Positions 43,499-52,558 of a stretch of DNA of 64,000 bases are shown here, in pieces; position 1 is the first letter of the stretch; every line of letters starts with the position of its first letter. Both the position numbers and the translations under genes were made by a program. Source of the stretch: Kibdelosporangium sp. MJ126-NF4 (GTDB lineage: Bacteria; Actinomycetota; Actinomycetes; Mycobacteriales; Pseudonocardiaceae); NCBI RefSeq assembly GCF_000826545.1, contig NZ_CDME01000015.1, positions 636,207 to 700,206 of the forward strand, read 5' to 3'. Below the pieces are notes generated by a model. The model saw only the letters and a program-made list of their open reading frames with translations. It was not told where the DNA came from and did not search any database.

Positions 43499-45120
43499 GG
43501 CTGACGTCGGAGCTGCGTGACCGGACGTTCAGGTGGATCGCCGACGACGTCGATCCGGCCGCTCGCACCGAACTTCAACAAGTGCTTGCTCGCGCCATGG
43601 GTGGCGCGCCGGAGGCACTTGCCGAACTGGACGACCGGATGTCCGGCCCGCTGACGTTCGGCACGGCCGGGCTGCGCGGCCCGGTCAGGGCGGGCGTCAA
43701 CGGGATGAACCGGTCCGTGGTCGTCCGCACGACGTACGGCGTCGCGACCTGGCTCGTCCACAAGGGACATTCCGGCGGACTCGTCGTCGTCGGCAGGGAC
43801 GCCCGCACCGGCTCGGCGGAGTTCTTCGGTGACGTGGTCGCAGTCCTGACAGCCGCCGGATTCCAGGTCTGCCAGCTCGACGGCCCGTTGCCGACACCGG
43901 TCACGGCGTTCGCCGTGCGCCATCTCGGCGCGGTGGCGGGAATCCAGATCACGGCGTCGCACAACCCACCGGCGGACAACGGGTACAAGCTCTACGACGC
44001 GGACGGGACCCAGATCGTGCCGCCGGACGACCGGATGATCGAGGCCGCGATCAGGGACGCGCCCGCGGCCGTGTCGATCCCCCGCACGGAGATCCCGGCG
44101 ACGACACGCCAGGACGTCGTCGACGCCTATCTGTCGCGCGTGGCCACCTTGCCGCGCGGAATCGCCAGGGACGTGAAGGTGGTCCTGACGCCGATGCACG
44201 GCGTCGGCGGTGACACGGCACTGAAAGCGTTGCACCAAGCCGGTTTCACCGACGTGACGCTGGTGTCGGCGCAAGCCGAGCCGGATCCGGCGTTCCCGAC
44301 GGTGGCGTTCCCGAACCCGGAGGAGCCCGGCGCGGCGGACCTGCTGCTGGCCGCGGCGGAGGGGTCCGACGCGGACCTCGCGATCGCGCTGGACCCGGAT
44401 GCGGACAGGTGCGCGTTGGGAGTGCGGGACAACGGCACATGGCGGATATTGCGCGGCGACGAAACCGGTGTGCTGCTGGGAAACCACATCCTGCCTGGGA
44501 CAACGGACGCCTTGGTGGCGACCACGATCGTCTCGTCCTCGCTGCTCGGCAGGATCGCGGCGGCACACGGCGCCCGGTACACCGAGACCCTGACCGGCTT
44601 CAAATGGCTGGTGCGCGCGGGAGACGGCCTGGTCTTCGCGTACGAGGAAGCGCTCGGCAACAGCGTCGACCCGTCGTACGTGCGGGACAAGGACGGGATA
44701 TCGGCCGCCGTGGTCGCGTGCGACCTCGTGGCTGGGTTGAAGGCGACGGGCCGGACGCTGCTGGACGTCCTCGACGACCTGGCAGTGGCCCACGGCGTGC
44801 ACCTGACCGACCAGGTTTCGTTGCGTGTCACCGAGTTGCCGTTGATCGGCCGTCTGATGGCGAAGCTGCGGTCCGCCCCGCCGACGGAACTGGCCGGAGT
44901 ACCGGTGACAGCGGAGAACCTGCTGCCCGCCGCAGACGTGCTGCGCCTGACCGGCGAGGGCGTGCGCGTGGTTGTCCGTCCATCGGGCACGGAACCGAAG
45001 CTCAAGGCGTACCTGGAAGTCGTCGCTCCCGTCAGTACGGACCTGGCGGCGGCACGAGCGCAAGCACAGTCACGGCTGGCCGAGCTGCGCACTGTGGTGT
45101 CGGAACTGTTGGGAGCCTGA
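43495..45120 (+). CDS. Phosphopentomutase/phosphomannomutase-family phosphosugar mutase
   Basis: The 541-residue enzyme has the catalytic serine loop [14 protein letters not shown], the metal loop [12 protein letters not shown], a sugar-binding [10 protein letters not shown] and the C-terminal phosphate-binding [15 protein letters not shown]. It interconverts 1- and 6- (or 5-) phosphosugars. Coupling to PNP (GTGA overlap) favours phosphopentomutase activity. The alternative is a phosphomannomutase or phosphoglucomutase role. Confidence 0.92.
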   Translation: MRLTSELRDRTFRWIADDVDPAARTELQQVLARAMGGAPEALAELDDRMSGPLTFGTAGLRGPVRAGVNGMNRSVVVRTTYGVATWLVHKGHSGGLVVVGRDARTGSAEFFGDVVAVLTAAGFQVCQLDGPLPTPVTAFAVRHLGAVAGIQITASHNPPADNGYKLYDADGTQIVPPDDRMIEAAIRDAPAAVSIPRTEIPATTRQDVVDAYLSRVATLPRGIARDVKVVLTPMHGVGGDTALKALHQAGFTDVTLVSAQAEPDPAFPTVAFPNPEEPGAADLLLAAAEGSDADLAIALDPDADRCALGVRDNGTWRILRGDETGVLLGNHILPGTTDALVATTIVSSSLLGRIAAAHGARYTETLTGFKWLVRAGDGLVFAYEEALGNSVDPSYVRDKDGISAAVVACDLVAGLKATGRTLLDVLDDLAVAHGVHLTDQVSLRVTELPLIGRLMAKLRSAPPTELAGVPVTAENLLPAADVLRLTGEGVRVVVRPSGTEPKLKAYLEVVAPVSTDLAAARAQAQSRLAELRTVVSELLGA

Positions 45121-45122
45121 GG

Positions 45123-45575
45123 ATGCCGCGCCTGTTGATCGTGCACCACACGCCGTCACCAGGCATGCAGGCAATGTTCGATGCCGTGGTCTCCGGCGCG
45201 ACGGCGCCGGAGATCGAAGGCGTCGAGGTGGTGCGCCGCGCGGCTTTGGCCGCCACGGCGTCGGATGTTCTGGAGGCCGACGGCTATCTCCTCGGCACCC
45301 CGGCCAACATCGGCTACATGTCCGGCGCGTTGAAGCACTTCTTCGACCAGATCTACTACCCCTGCCTGGATTCCACGCGTGGACGCCCCTACGGGCTCTA
45401 CGTCCACGGCAACGAAGGCACGGAAGGTGCCGTTCGCGCGGTCGAGTCCATCACCACCGGCCTGGGTTGGACGAAGGCCGCCGAGGCGGTCAACGTTCTT
45501 GGCACGCCTACGAAGCAGGACACCGAGGCGTGTTGGGAGCTCGGTGCCACTGTCGCCGCGAGCCTGATGCCCTAG
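45123..45575 (+). CDS. Flavodoxin-like NAD(P)H-dependent oxidoreductase
   Basis: The 150-residue protein has a flavodoxin fold: LLIVHHTPSPGMQAMFDAVV, then LEADGYLLGTPANIGYMSGA and LKHFFDQIYYPCLDSTRGRP, as in small FMN-dependent reductases. It starts 2 nt after the mutase stop, so it joins the PNP operon. Its stop overlaps the converging RpiR gene by 4 nt. The substrate is unknown. Confidence 0.85.
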   Translation: MPRLLIVHHTPSPGMQAMFDAVVSGATAPEIEGVEVVRRAALAATASDVLEADGYLLGTPANIGYMSGALKHFFDQIYYPCLDSTRGRPYGLYVHGNEGTEGAVRAVESITTGLGWTKAAEAVNVLGTPTKQDTEACWELGATVAASLMP

Positions 45576-46486
45576 CTCGGTGGAGTGCGCTGTTGCGTGG
45601 CTCGTGAGGCTGTGGATCGACTCAGGGGAACGTCCATGTTCCCGCCCACGATGTCCGCGCGCAGGCGGTTGGTGGCGTTCCAGCCGTCCAGTGCCCGCTC
45701 GGGATCTGTGGCCGCCACGGCGAGCAGCAGCGCGTCCACCAGGAGGAGGTGCCCGATCTGTGTGCTGGGCAGCAGGTTCTCCGTCGAGGGGGCGACGAGC
45801 ACGGCGGCCACCCGGTCGGCGAAATGGCTGGCCAACAGCTCGGTGATCAGGATGACCGGGCAGCCGATTCGGGCCGCCTCGCTGATGGCGACGTCGTGTT
45901 CCCGCACATGCCGCAGCGGCGCGATGAGCACCAGTGCCGAGGTGGCGGTGAGCTGGCTGAGTTCGTCGGCGAAGTTGTAGCCCGTCAGGGCGGTCGCGAC
46001 CGCGGCCCTGCCGATTCGACGGAGGCCGAGTGACAACGAATCGGCGACCGGATAGGCCGATCCGTAGCCGACGGCCAGTGTGTGCGAGGCGTCCGTGAGG
46101 ATCCGGACGGCTGTCTCCAGCGACTCGGTGGGCACAGTGGACGGCAGGGACCTGGCGACCCGGGCCGCGTCGAGGCTGATCTTGGCGAGGAGCTGGCTGG
46201 TGTCGTCGGACTGGGTGAGCCGTTCGGCCAGCGTCTGTTCCGGGTCGCGGACCGGGTTGAGCATGGCTGCCGCCGCGCGGCGCAGTTCCCCGAGCCCGCC
46301 GTAGCCCAGTTGCTTGACGGTTCGGATGACCGTCGCGTCACTGACGTCCGCCTCCCGGGCGATCTCCTGCGCGGAGTACACCGAGGCCTCGGATGGGTGC
46401 AGGGCGAAGAAGTCGACCACCCGCAGGCCACCGGCGCTCAGCTGGTCCCTGACCTGGGCGATCCGCTTCGTCAACGAGGTCTCCAT
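45572..46486 (-). CDS. MurR/RpiR-family regulator
   Basis: The 304-residue protein has an N-terminal HTH_6 (VYSAQEIAREADVSDATVIR, TVKQLGYGGLGELRRAA) and a C-terminal SIS sugar-isomerase-like domain (DASHTLAVGYGSAYPVADSL, TSALVLIAPLRHVREHDVAI). Such proteins usually sense sugar phosphates, but several RpiR members control amino-acid or opine catabolism. It is divergent from an amino-acid-type ABC importer and a palindrome lies between them. Confidence 0.92.
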   Translation of the reverse strand: METSLTKRIAQVRDQLSAGGLRVVDFFALHPSEASVYSAQEIAREADVSDATVIRTVKQLGYGGLGELRRAAAAMLNPVRDPEQTLAERLTQSDDTSQLLAKISLDAARVARSLPSTVPTESLETAVRILTDASHTLAVGYGSAYPVADSLSLGLRRIGRAAVATALTGYNFADELSQLTATSALVLIAPLRHVREHDVAISEAARIGCPVILITELLASHFADRVAAVLVAPSTENLLPSTQIGHLLLVDALLLAVAATDPERALDGWNATNRLRADIVGGNMDVPLSRSTASRATQQRTPPS

Positions 46487-46515
46487 CTAGCCCCCACTAG
46501 GCTTTCTCGATTTCA

Positions 46516-46534
46516 TGAAGTACACACTACATCA
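46516..46534. promoter_or_regulatory. Candidate RpiR operator
   Basis: TGAAGTA (46516-46522), CACAC, TACATCA (46528-46534) form an imperfect inverted repeat of the form TGAWGTA-N5-TACWTCA. It is centred in the divergent promoter between the rpiR-like gene (start 46486) and the binding-protein gene (start 46566). Confidence 0.6.
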
Positions 46535-46565
46535 CCCAGGCCTCATCCGCGGTGGAGGTGGTGAA

Positions 46566-47456
46566 ATGCGTCGAAAGCCCTGGCAGATCGCCTGGTCGCT
46601 GACCATGGCGCTGACGTTGGCCGGATGCGGCCTGAGTTCGTCGGGCCACGCCGATCCGGCGCTGGTGGACCGCCCGCACGGTCGTTGTGATCCGGACCTG
46701 ACCGTGCCCGGACCGATCCGCCAGCGCGGCACGCTCATGGTCGCGATGGTCCCCAACACGCCGCCCATGGCGTACCACGCGGAGGACAACACGACCATCG
46801 TCGGCTTCGACCGGGACATGAGCCAGGCCGTCGCCGACGTCCTCTGCCTTGTCGCGCAACCGGTCTCCACCGGGGTGGACGCGATCGTCCCCGGCATGGC
46901 CGCCGGGCGCTACGACGTGGCGCTCGCCTCGCTCAGCCCCACCGAGGAACGGCAGCGCAACGCCGACTTCGTCACCTACTACAAGGGCGGGCAGGGCTTT
47001 CTCACCAGAAGCGGCACGAACTTCCCGATGAACAGCTACCTGGATCTGTGTGACCGCACGGTCGGCGTGATCATGGGATCCGTCCAACAGGGACAGTTGG
47101 AACAGGCTGCCGACACCTGCGCACGGGCCAACCGCCCCGACTGGCGGCTCAACCTCTTCCCCGACGGATCAGCCGCCGTGCTCGCCTTGCGCAGCAGCCG
47201 GATCGCAGTGCTGTACGCCTCGATCTCGAGCACACAGTACGCGGCACACAAGGCTCCCCACCTGTTTCGCCTGGCCGGTCAGTACAAACGGTCGCTCGTC
47301 GCCGTCGCGCTGACCAAGAACTCGCCGTTGACCACTCCCGTCCACAACGCCGTCCGCGCGTTGATGCAGGACGGCACCTATCGCAAGATCCTCGAGAAAT
47401 GGGGCCTTCAGGACAATGATCTCGACACAACGGACATTCTGAACGGAAGGTCGTGA
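46566..47456 (+). CDS. ABC transporter substrate-binding lipoprotein (polar amino acid type)
   Basis: The 296-residue product has a lipobox ([12 protein letters not shown]) and a type 3 solute-binding domain: [59 protein letters not shown], then [18 protein letters not shown]. It would bind an amino acid or amine outside the membrane and hand it to the permease. GGAGG precedes ATG 46566. It is followed immediately by permease, ATPase and FAD oxidase. Confidence 0.92.
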   Translation: MRRKPWQIAWSLTMALTLAGCGLSSSGHADPALVDRPHGRCDPDLTVPGPIRQRGTLMVAMVPNTPPMAYHAEDNTTIVGFDRDMSQAVADVLCLVAQPVSTGVDAIVPGMAAGRYDVALASLSPTEERQRNADFVTYYKGGQGFLTRSGTNFPMNSYLDLCDRTVGVIMGSVQQGQLEQAADTCARANRPDWRLNLFPDGSAAVLALRSSRIAVLYASISSTQYAAHKAPHLFRLAGQYKRSLVAVALTKNSPLTTPVHNAVRALMQDGTYRKILEKWGLQDNDLDTTDILNGRS

Positions 47457-47458
47457 CA

Positions 47459-48376
47459 ATGACGTCAGACACCACGACCGCCACGAGCAAGGACACCGTC
47501 CCAGCCAGGATCCTGCCGCGCAGAAGGTACGGGAACTGGATCGCGGGCTGTCTCGTCGCCGTCGCCGTTCTGCTGGTCGTCAGATCGGCGCTGACGAACG
47601 ACAACTTCTCGTGGCCGGTGTTCGGCCGCTACGTGTTCAGCTCGTCGGTGCTGCTCGGCCTTGCCAGAACCGTGGAGCTGGCGGTGATCGCGATGGCACT
47701 GTCCATTCTGGTCGGAGTAGCGCTGGCCGTCATGCGGCAGTCCTCGAACAGGGTGCTGAACACGGTGTCAGGCGCCTACATCTGGCTGTTCCGGGCGACA
47801 CCGTTGCTGGTGCTGTTACTGCTCCTCTACAACATGGCCGCGCTGTACCCGACCATCACACTGGGCGTCCCGTTCGGCGCCGACCTGTTCACAGTGGACA
47901 CCAACCAGGTCATCACAGTGGTCGGCGCCGCGATCATCGGTCTCACGCTGCACGAGTCGGCGTACTGCGCGGAGATCTTCCGCGCCGGACTGGTCTCGGT
48001 CGACCACGGCCAGCGCGAGGCGGCCGAGGCGCTCGGCATCCCCGGCGGGTTGATGGTGCGCAGGATCATTCTGCCCCAGGCGATGCGAGCGATTGTGCCG
48101 CCGCTGACCAACCAGTTCGTCAGCGTGGTGAAGACCACCTCGATCGTCAGCGTGATCTCCATGCCGGAGCTGCTCTACAGCGTCCAGGCGATCTCCGCGC
48201 GGACGTACGACACGATCCCGCTCCTGCTGGTGGTGACGTTCTGGTACCTCGTGTTGACCGCGGTGCTCACCATCGCGCAGCGCTATGTCGAGCAGTACTT
48301 CAACCGTGGCAGGGCAGGCGTCTCGTCGTCGGCGTCCCGGAAGCTGTCCCGGCTGGCCATGGAGGCGGGCCGATGA
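47459..48376 (+). CDS. Amino-acid-type ABC transporter permease
   Basis: The 305-residue inner-membrane protein has five or six helices and the EAA loop motif ([31 protein letters not shown]), typical of HisM/GlnP permeases. Single-permease importers of this type act as homodimers. ATG 47459, 8 nt after GGAAGG, is preferred to GTG 47453, which overlaps the previous stop codon. Confidence 0.92.
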   Translation: MTSDTTTATSKDTVPARILPRRRYGNWIAGCLVAVAVLLVVRSALTNDNFSWPVFGRYVFSSSVLLGLARTVELAVIAMALSILVGVALAVMRQSSNRVLNTVSGAYIWLFRATPLLVLLLLLYNMAALYPTITLGVPFGADLFTVDTNQVITVVGAAIIGLTLHESAYCAEIFRAGLVSVDHGQREAAEALGIPGGLMVRRIILPQAMRAIVPPLTNQFVSVVKTTSIVSVISMPELLYSVQAISARTYDTIPLLLVVTFWYLVLTAVLTIAQRYVEQYFNRGRAGVSSSASRKLSRLAMEAGR

Positions 48377-49137
48377 GCGCACCGGCGGTCGAGATTCGGG
48401 GCGTGCACAAGCTTTACGGCCCGCTGCACGTTCTGCACGGCGTGGATCTGGTGGTGGATCCCGGCGAGGTCGTCTGCCTGATCGGGCCGTCCGGATCCGG
48501 CAAGAGCACGTTGCTGCGGTGTATCAACAACCTGGAGAAGATCCAGGCCGGGATCATCCACGTGCACGGCGAACTGGTCGGCTACCGGTGGGTCGGCAAG
48601 GACCTGGTGGAGACCACGCCCCGGCAGACCCGCAGGGCGCGCCGGAACATCGGGATGGTCTTCCAGCAGTTCAACCTCTTCGGCCACCTCACGGTCATGC
48701 AGAACGTCGTCGAGGCGCCGATCCGCGTGCTGGGCACACCCCGTGGCCAGGCGGTCGATCGCGCCAAGGTGCTGCTGGAACGAGTCGGGCTCGCCGACAA
48801 ACACGCCGACTATCCCGCGCAACTGTCCGGTGGCCAGCAGCAGCGGGTCGCGATCGCCAGAGCCCTGTGCATGCAACCGAAGTTGATGCTGTTCGACGAG
48901 CCGACGAGCGCGTTGGATCCCGAACTCGTCGGCGAGGTCCTCGACGTGCTGCGGGACCTGGCAGGCAACGAGATGACGATGGTGATCGTCACGCACGAGA
49001 TCGGCTTCGCCCGTCAGGTCGCGGACACCGTCGTGTTCATGGACCAGGGCCGGATCGTCGAACGCGGCTCGGCGGCGCAGGTTCTCGATTCTCCCCGGCA
49101 CGAACGCACCAAACGTTTTCTGGAAAGGGTCAGCTGA
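48373..49137 (+). CDS. Amino-acid-type ABC transporter ATP-binding protein
   Basis: The 254-residue ATPase has Walker A ([20 protein letters not shown]), the Q-loop ([14 protein letters not shown]), signature [15 protein letters not shown], Walker B ([13 protein letters not shown]) and the H-loop ([10 protein letters not shown]). This is the GlnQ/HisP pattern. It overlaps the permease gene by 4 nt (ATGA). Confidence 0.95.
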   Translation: MSAPAVEIRGVHKLYGPLHVLHGVDLVVDPGEVVCLIGPSGSGKSTLLRCINNLEKIQAGIIHVHGELVGYRWVGKDLVETTPRQTRRARRNIGMVFQQFNLFGHLTVMQNVVEAPIRVLGTPRGQAVDRAKVLLERVGLADKHADYPAQLSGGQQQRVAIARALCMQPKLMLFDEPTSALDPELVGEVLDVLRDLAGNEMTMVIVTHEIGFARQVADTVVFMDQGRIVERGSAAQVLDSPRHERTKRFLERVS

Positions 49138-49138
49138 C

Positions 49139-50272
49139 ATGGTCGAGTACGTGGTCGTCGGTGGAGGGGTGGTGGGTGCTGCCACCGCGTGGTGCCTCGC
49201 CCGTCGCGGCGCGGAAGTCACCCTGCTGGAAGCGAAGGAGCTCGCGTCCGGCGCCTCGGGCGGGCCAGGGCGCCGAGGCGTGCGCTCGGGAGGACGCGAT
49301 CTGCGGGAGTTGCCGTTGGCTCGTCGCGCCCAGGAGCTGTGGCCCGAGTTGGACAGCCTGCTCGGGGCGCCGACCGGTTACCGGCGCAACGGCCTGCTGC
49401 GGGTCTACGACACCGAGATCGCCGGAGTCTCCGGCTGGCAGAGCCTGCCCGCGCGGGCCCAGGCCCAACGAGCGGCCGGTGTGCCCTGCGAGATCGTCGA
49501 CCGCGAACGGCTGGACGAGATGCAACCAGGGCTCGCCGACGAGGTGCGGTTCGCGCTCTACACCCCCGACGACGGAACAGCCGATCATCCCGCCACGACA
49601 CGGGCGTTCGCCAAGGCGGCGGTGCAACACGGCGCCACCATCGTCGAACAGGCCGGGGTGGAACGGATCTCGACGGACGGAAACGTGTACCTGCGCTCCG
49701 GTGACCGGCTGCGGGCCACGCGTGGAGTGGTGGTCGCGGCGAACCGGTCGACACCACGACTGCTCGGCGAATCGGCCGGGCTGAGCCTGCCGCTGTGGGA
49801 AAAGGCCACCCAGGTCACGTTCGTGACGGCGCCACCCGGATTCACGCTCAACCACCAGATCGGCCACAGCCGCCGGTCGTTGTCGGTGAAGATGGCCGAC
49901 GATGGCACGGTGATGCTGTCCGGGGGCCGCCCCGGCGGCTGGAATCCGGTGACCGGAGTCGGCACACCCGATCCGGACGTCCTGCGCGGCACCATGACCG
50001 GCCTGGCCGCCACCCTGCCCGCGCTGGCCGACGCGGAAGTCCTCGCCGTGGACAACAGCCGCGCCGACACCAGCACCATCGACCTGATCCCGGTGATCGA
50101 CACCGTGCCCGGGATGGATTCGGTGTTCGTGGCAGCGGGGTGGAGCGGGCACGGCTTCGCACTCGCTCCCGCCGTGGCCGAGGCACTCGCCACGTGGGCT
50201 CTGCAGGGGGAACGACCGGCTTCGCTGCGCCCGTTCACTCTCGATCGTCTCGGTGCTGTCCACCAGAACTGA
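49139..50272 (+). CDS. FAD-dependent amino acid/amine oxidoreductase (DadA/GlyOx-like)
   Basis: The 377-residue protein starts with the FAD dinucleotide motif YVVVGGGVVGAATAWCLARR and has the DAO-fold RHGATI-like central part and a C-terminal WSGHGFALAPAVAEALA, as in glycine oxidase/D-amino acid dehydrogenase relatives. It follows the ATPase gene by 1 nt and so completes an uptake-and-oxidation operon. The substrate is probably the imported amino acid or an N-methyl or D-amino acid; this is inference. RpiR is the likely regulator. Confidence 0.88.
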   Translation: MVEYVVVGGGVVGAATAWCLARRGAEVTLLEAKELASGASGGPGRRGVRSGGRDLRELPLARRAQELWPELDSLLGAPTGYRRNGLLRVYDTEIAGVSGWQSLPARAQAQRAAGVPCEIVDRERLDEMQPGLADEVRFALYTPDDGTADHPATTRAFAKAAVQHGATIVEQAGVERISTDGNVYLRSGDRLRATRGVVVAANRSTPRLLGESAGLSLPLWEKATQVTFVTAPPGFTLNHQIGHSRRSLSVKMADDGTVMLSGGRPGGWNPVTGVGTPDPDVLRGTMTGLAATLPALADAEVLAVDNSRADTSTIDLIPVIDTVPGMDSVFVAAGWSGHGFALAPAVAEALATWALQGERPASLRPFTLDRLGAVHQN

Positions 50273-50279
50273 GTGGCAG

Positions 50280-50840
50280 TCAGCGTTCTCGCCACGCCAG
50301 GGGCGAGACCTCGATCGCGGCCTCGGCAACGCGCTTCGCCGTGTTGGTGCGCAGGCTCTTGCGTGCGGACTCAATCCACCCGTCCACCCGCTGCACACCG
50401 GTCTCGCGGTATTCCACTGCCTGTAGCAACATTTCCAGCTTGTCAGCGTCGTTGGCGCACAACGCTTCTGCTGTCTCGCCGCTTTCGTACTCGTCGACCG
50501 CTCGACGCACGGACTCGCGCGCTTGTTCAGGAAGCCCGGCTGTCTGGTCAGCCGTGATTCTCCGTGCGTCGGGCTTGTCCACGTATGGCTTGGCCGTGTG
50601 TGGCAAGTCGCCTGTGCGCGTTTCTTGCGTGTCGTGCCACAACGCCAGGTACGCCGCTCTTGCCGGATCAGCGCCTTCCTCCGCTGCGAGCAGACCAGCC
50701 AATTGGGCGACTCGCATGCTGTGTTCCGCGACCGACTCCGGATCCCTGACTCCCACGTGCCACCAGCCGGTGCGCCGCATCCGCTTCAGCAGGCCGAGCT
50801 CATATCCAAAGGCCGCGATCTCAGCTGCGGGGTCTGCCAC
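50280..50840 (-). CDS. HD-domain phosphohydrolase (YfbR/HDDC2-like)
   Basis: The 186-residue protein has the HD pattern: VAEHSMRVAQLAGLLAAEEG with the first His, ALWHDTQETRTGDLP with the HD pair, and a later CANDADKLEML with the second Asp. This fits 5'-deoxynucleotidase YfbR/HDDC2 enzymes, which remove phosphate from dNMPs. It starts 9 nt after the stop of the XRE-TPR gene, so it is probably in its operon. An HD nucleotidase under an XRE regulator can suggest nucleotide-level control or defence. Confidence 0.87.
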   Translation of the reverse strand: MADPAAEIAAFGYELGLLKRMRRTGWWHVGVRDPESVAEHSMRVAQLAGLLAAEEGADPARAAYLALWHDTQETRTGDLPHTAKPYVDKPDARRITADQTAGLPEQARESVRRAVDEYESGETAEALCANDADKLEMLLQAVEYRETGVQRVDGWIESARKSLRTNTAKRVAEAAIEVSPLAWRER

Positions 50841-50849
50841 AGTGTCTCC

Positions 50850-51782
50850 CTATCGGTTCTCGACGGCGCGTTGTACCCGGTTCACGAGGTCACCCGCCCA
50901 ATCAGTACCACGGTGTGCTTTCGGCAAAGCAGAGAATCCATCCTCGGCTTCCCTGCGGGCTTGCTTCTCATATCCGAGAATTCCCAATACGTGGCCTCGT
51001 TCCAGCCCCCAGAAGCCGTCTGTGTACCAGTAGCCAGACGACGGGGGCTGTTCGGTCGATGCCGCCACAGCCATCCTGTCGGCAAAAACAAGGCGCCTCT
51101 GTGCGGCACCGCGCTCTCCTGTCTCAGCCAGCACCCGGGCACGATCATACTCGCCATAGGTTCGCAGACGTGGGTGCGTGCCCCTGACCCGAGAGGCAGC
51201 CTCGGCATAGTCACTCGCTTCGGAACCTCTTTTGTGAACCTGTGCCGCATATGCTCTGAAGCTCAAGCCGTGAAACAGACGGTCAGGATTCTCGGCCTGT
51301 TCGGCAAGCGCGATCGCTCGATCAAGATTCTGGTCGGCGGCTTGTCTGTTGCCATTGGCCAGTTCCAGCCAACCAAGATACTGGCTTACCTCACTGGCCA
51401 GCGACTTCGTTGCCCGATCCAGCCCACCGCGCGCCTCATGGACTGCCGCAAGGGACAGGTCACGCAATCCCCGAACAGTCGGCCGTACGAGTGCGGGCCC
51501 CACAGTGTCCTCAAGGCGGCGCGTCGCGCCGAGAATCGAGGCGATGTGGCTCAGGCTGGTGAGATCCACCCGTGTCGGCCTGATCGCTATGGCTGCCAGG
51601 CGTTCGAGATCGACTTCCAGAACTCGCTCGTACGCCCGGACATGTTCGGGGAGGATGGTTCTCTCGCCGTTCTCCAGGTACGCCAGGAGAGTCTTGGAGT
51701 AGTGCGCCCGCTCCGCCATCTTGGCCAGGCTCAGCCCCGCAGCCATCCGAGCGCTACGCATGACTCCGCCGAGACCGTTCAT
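50850..51782 (-). CDS. XRE-family regulator with helical-repeat domain
   Basis: The 310-residue protein has an XRE HTH (MRSARMAAGLSLAKMAERAH, YSKTLLAYLENGERTI), followed by TPR-like repeats with recurrent Ala/Leu and Tyr (NLDRAIALAEQAENPDRLFH, GLSFRAYAAQVH). It is divergent from the Cys-rich gene at 51859 and upstream of the HD gene. Two direct TTTGTGGAC repeats lie just before its start and are a likely autoregulatory site. Confidence 0.87.
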   Translation of the reverse strand: MNGLGGVMRSARMAAGLSLAKMAERAHYSKTLLAYLENGERTILPEHVRAYERVLEVDLERLAAIAIRPTRVDLTSLSHIASILGATRRLEDTVGPALVRPTVRGLRDLSLAAVHEARGGLDRATKSLASEVSQYLGWLELANGNRQAADQNLDRAIALAEQAENPDRLFHGLSFRAYAAQVHKRGSEASDYAEAASRVRGTHPRLRTYGEYDRARVLAETGERGAAQRRLVFADRMAVAASTEQPPSSGYWYTDGFWGLERGHVLGILGYEKQARREAEDGFSALPKAHRGTDWAGDLVNRVQRAVENR

Positions 51783-51858
51783 GGATCACCGACTTTTGTG
51801 GACGTTTGTGGACGCTCAAATGAGCATAAGCCATGGCAACAAACGATAGAACCAACAG
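51783..51858. promoter_or_regulatory. Divergent promoter with TTTGTGGAC direct repeats
   Basis: TTTGTGGAC occurs at 51795-51803 and 51805-51813, one helical turn apart, followed by the near-palindrome GCTCAAATGAGC (51814-51825). They lie between the XRE-TPR gene and the Cys-rich gene and are good candidates for XRE binding. Confidence 0.6.
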
Positions 51859-52476
51859 GTGACCGCTTCGCAGGAGTTGTATCCCGTTCCACGGCTTGCC
51901 GTGCCGTTTGTCACGGCATGGAGCACAGAGCCAATCAATTACCCCAAACTGGTGACGCACCCGCTTGGCGGCGTGGCGTATCCGGATGAAACGCTCACCG
52001 ATCGAGACTCCCACGGAATCCTGTGGGTCCGATCGGCGTACTGCCCTCGACAGGGAAAACCGGAATTCGGAATTGTCCATCCGATGCGACAACGCCGCGC
52101 GATGCGACAACTGTTGTGCCAGGTGTGCGGCGGTCCGGCTGATCAGACCGAGGCAGGAGTGCTGTGGCTGCTGCAGGATCACCGGGAGGACTGGACCGGT
52201 TGGCCGGAAGCCATGGCGGTCACCGAACCTCCGATCTGCCTGTCCTGTGCGCGGCTGTCCATCAGGCTCTGCCCTGCATTGCGCAAGGGTGCTGTGACCG
52301 TTCGAGCCAAGGAATACCCGCTCGTCGGTATCCACGGTCAGCTCTATACCGGCCCCGGTCCGCTCCCCACGGCAGTCGGCAAGGCGGTCCTTGCCTTCGA
52401 AAGCCCAGCCGCTCGCTGGATCCTGGCCACTGGCTTGGTGCGACAGCTCCGCGACTGCCGCTTCGTTTCCGCCTGA
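51859..52476 (+). CDS. Cys-rich conserved actinobacterial protein of unknown function
   Basis: The 205-residue protein has two CxxC knuckles that suggest a zinc site: LLCQVCGGPAD and PPICLSCARL, with further Cys in SAYCPRQG and RLCPAL. The N-terminus (LYPVPRLAVPFVTAWSTEP) is a recognisable start of a family that I have seen near XRE regulators in actinobacteria, from memory only. GTG 51859 lacks a strong ribosome site. It is divergent from an XRE-TPR regulator. Function unknown; a DNA- or RNA-binding role is possible. Confidence 0.75.
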   Translation: MTASQELYPVPRLAVPFVTAWSTEPINYPKLVTHPLGGVAYPDETLTDRDSHGILWVRSAYCPRQGKPEFGIVHPMRQRRAMRQLLCQVCGGPADQTEAGVLWLLQDHREDWTGWPEAMAVTEPPICLSCARLSIRLCPALRKGAVTVRAKEYPLVGIHGQLYTGPGPLPTAVGKAVLAFESPAARWILATGLVRQLRDCRFVSA

Positions 52477-52558
52477 CCGTGCAACCTCGGCGTTGTACGG
52501 GGCGTGAGCAGATGTGAGCCGACGGTCGGCGTCGGCTTCGTCTACCTGAGGGATCCAA

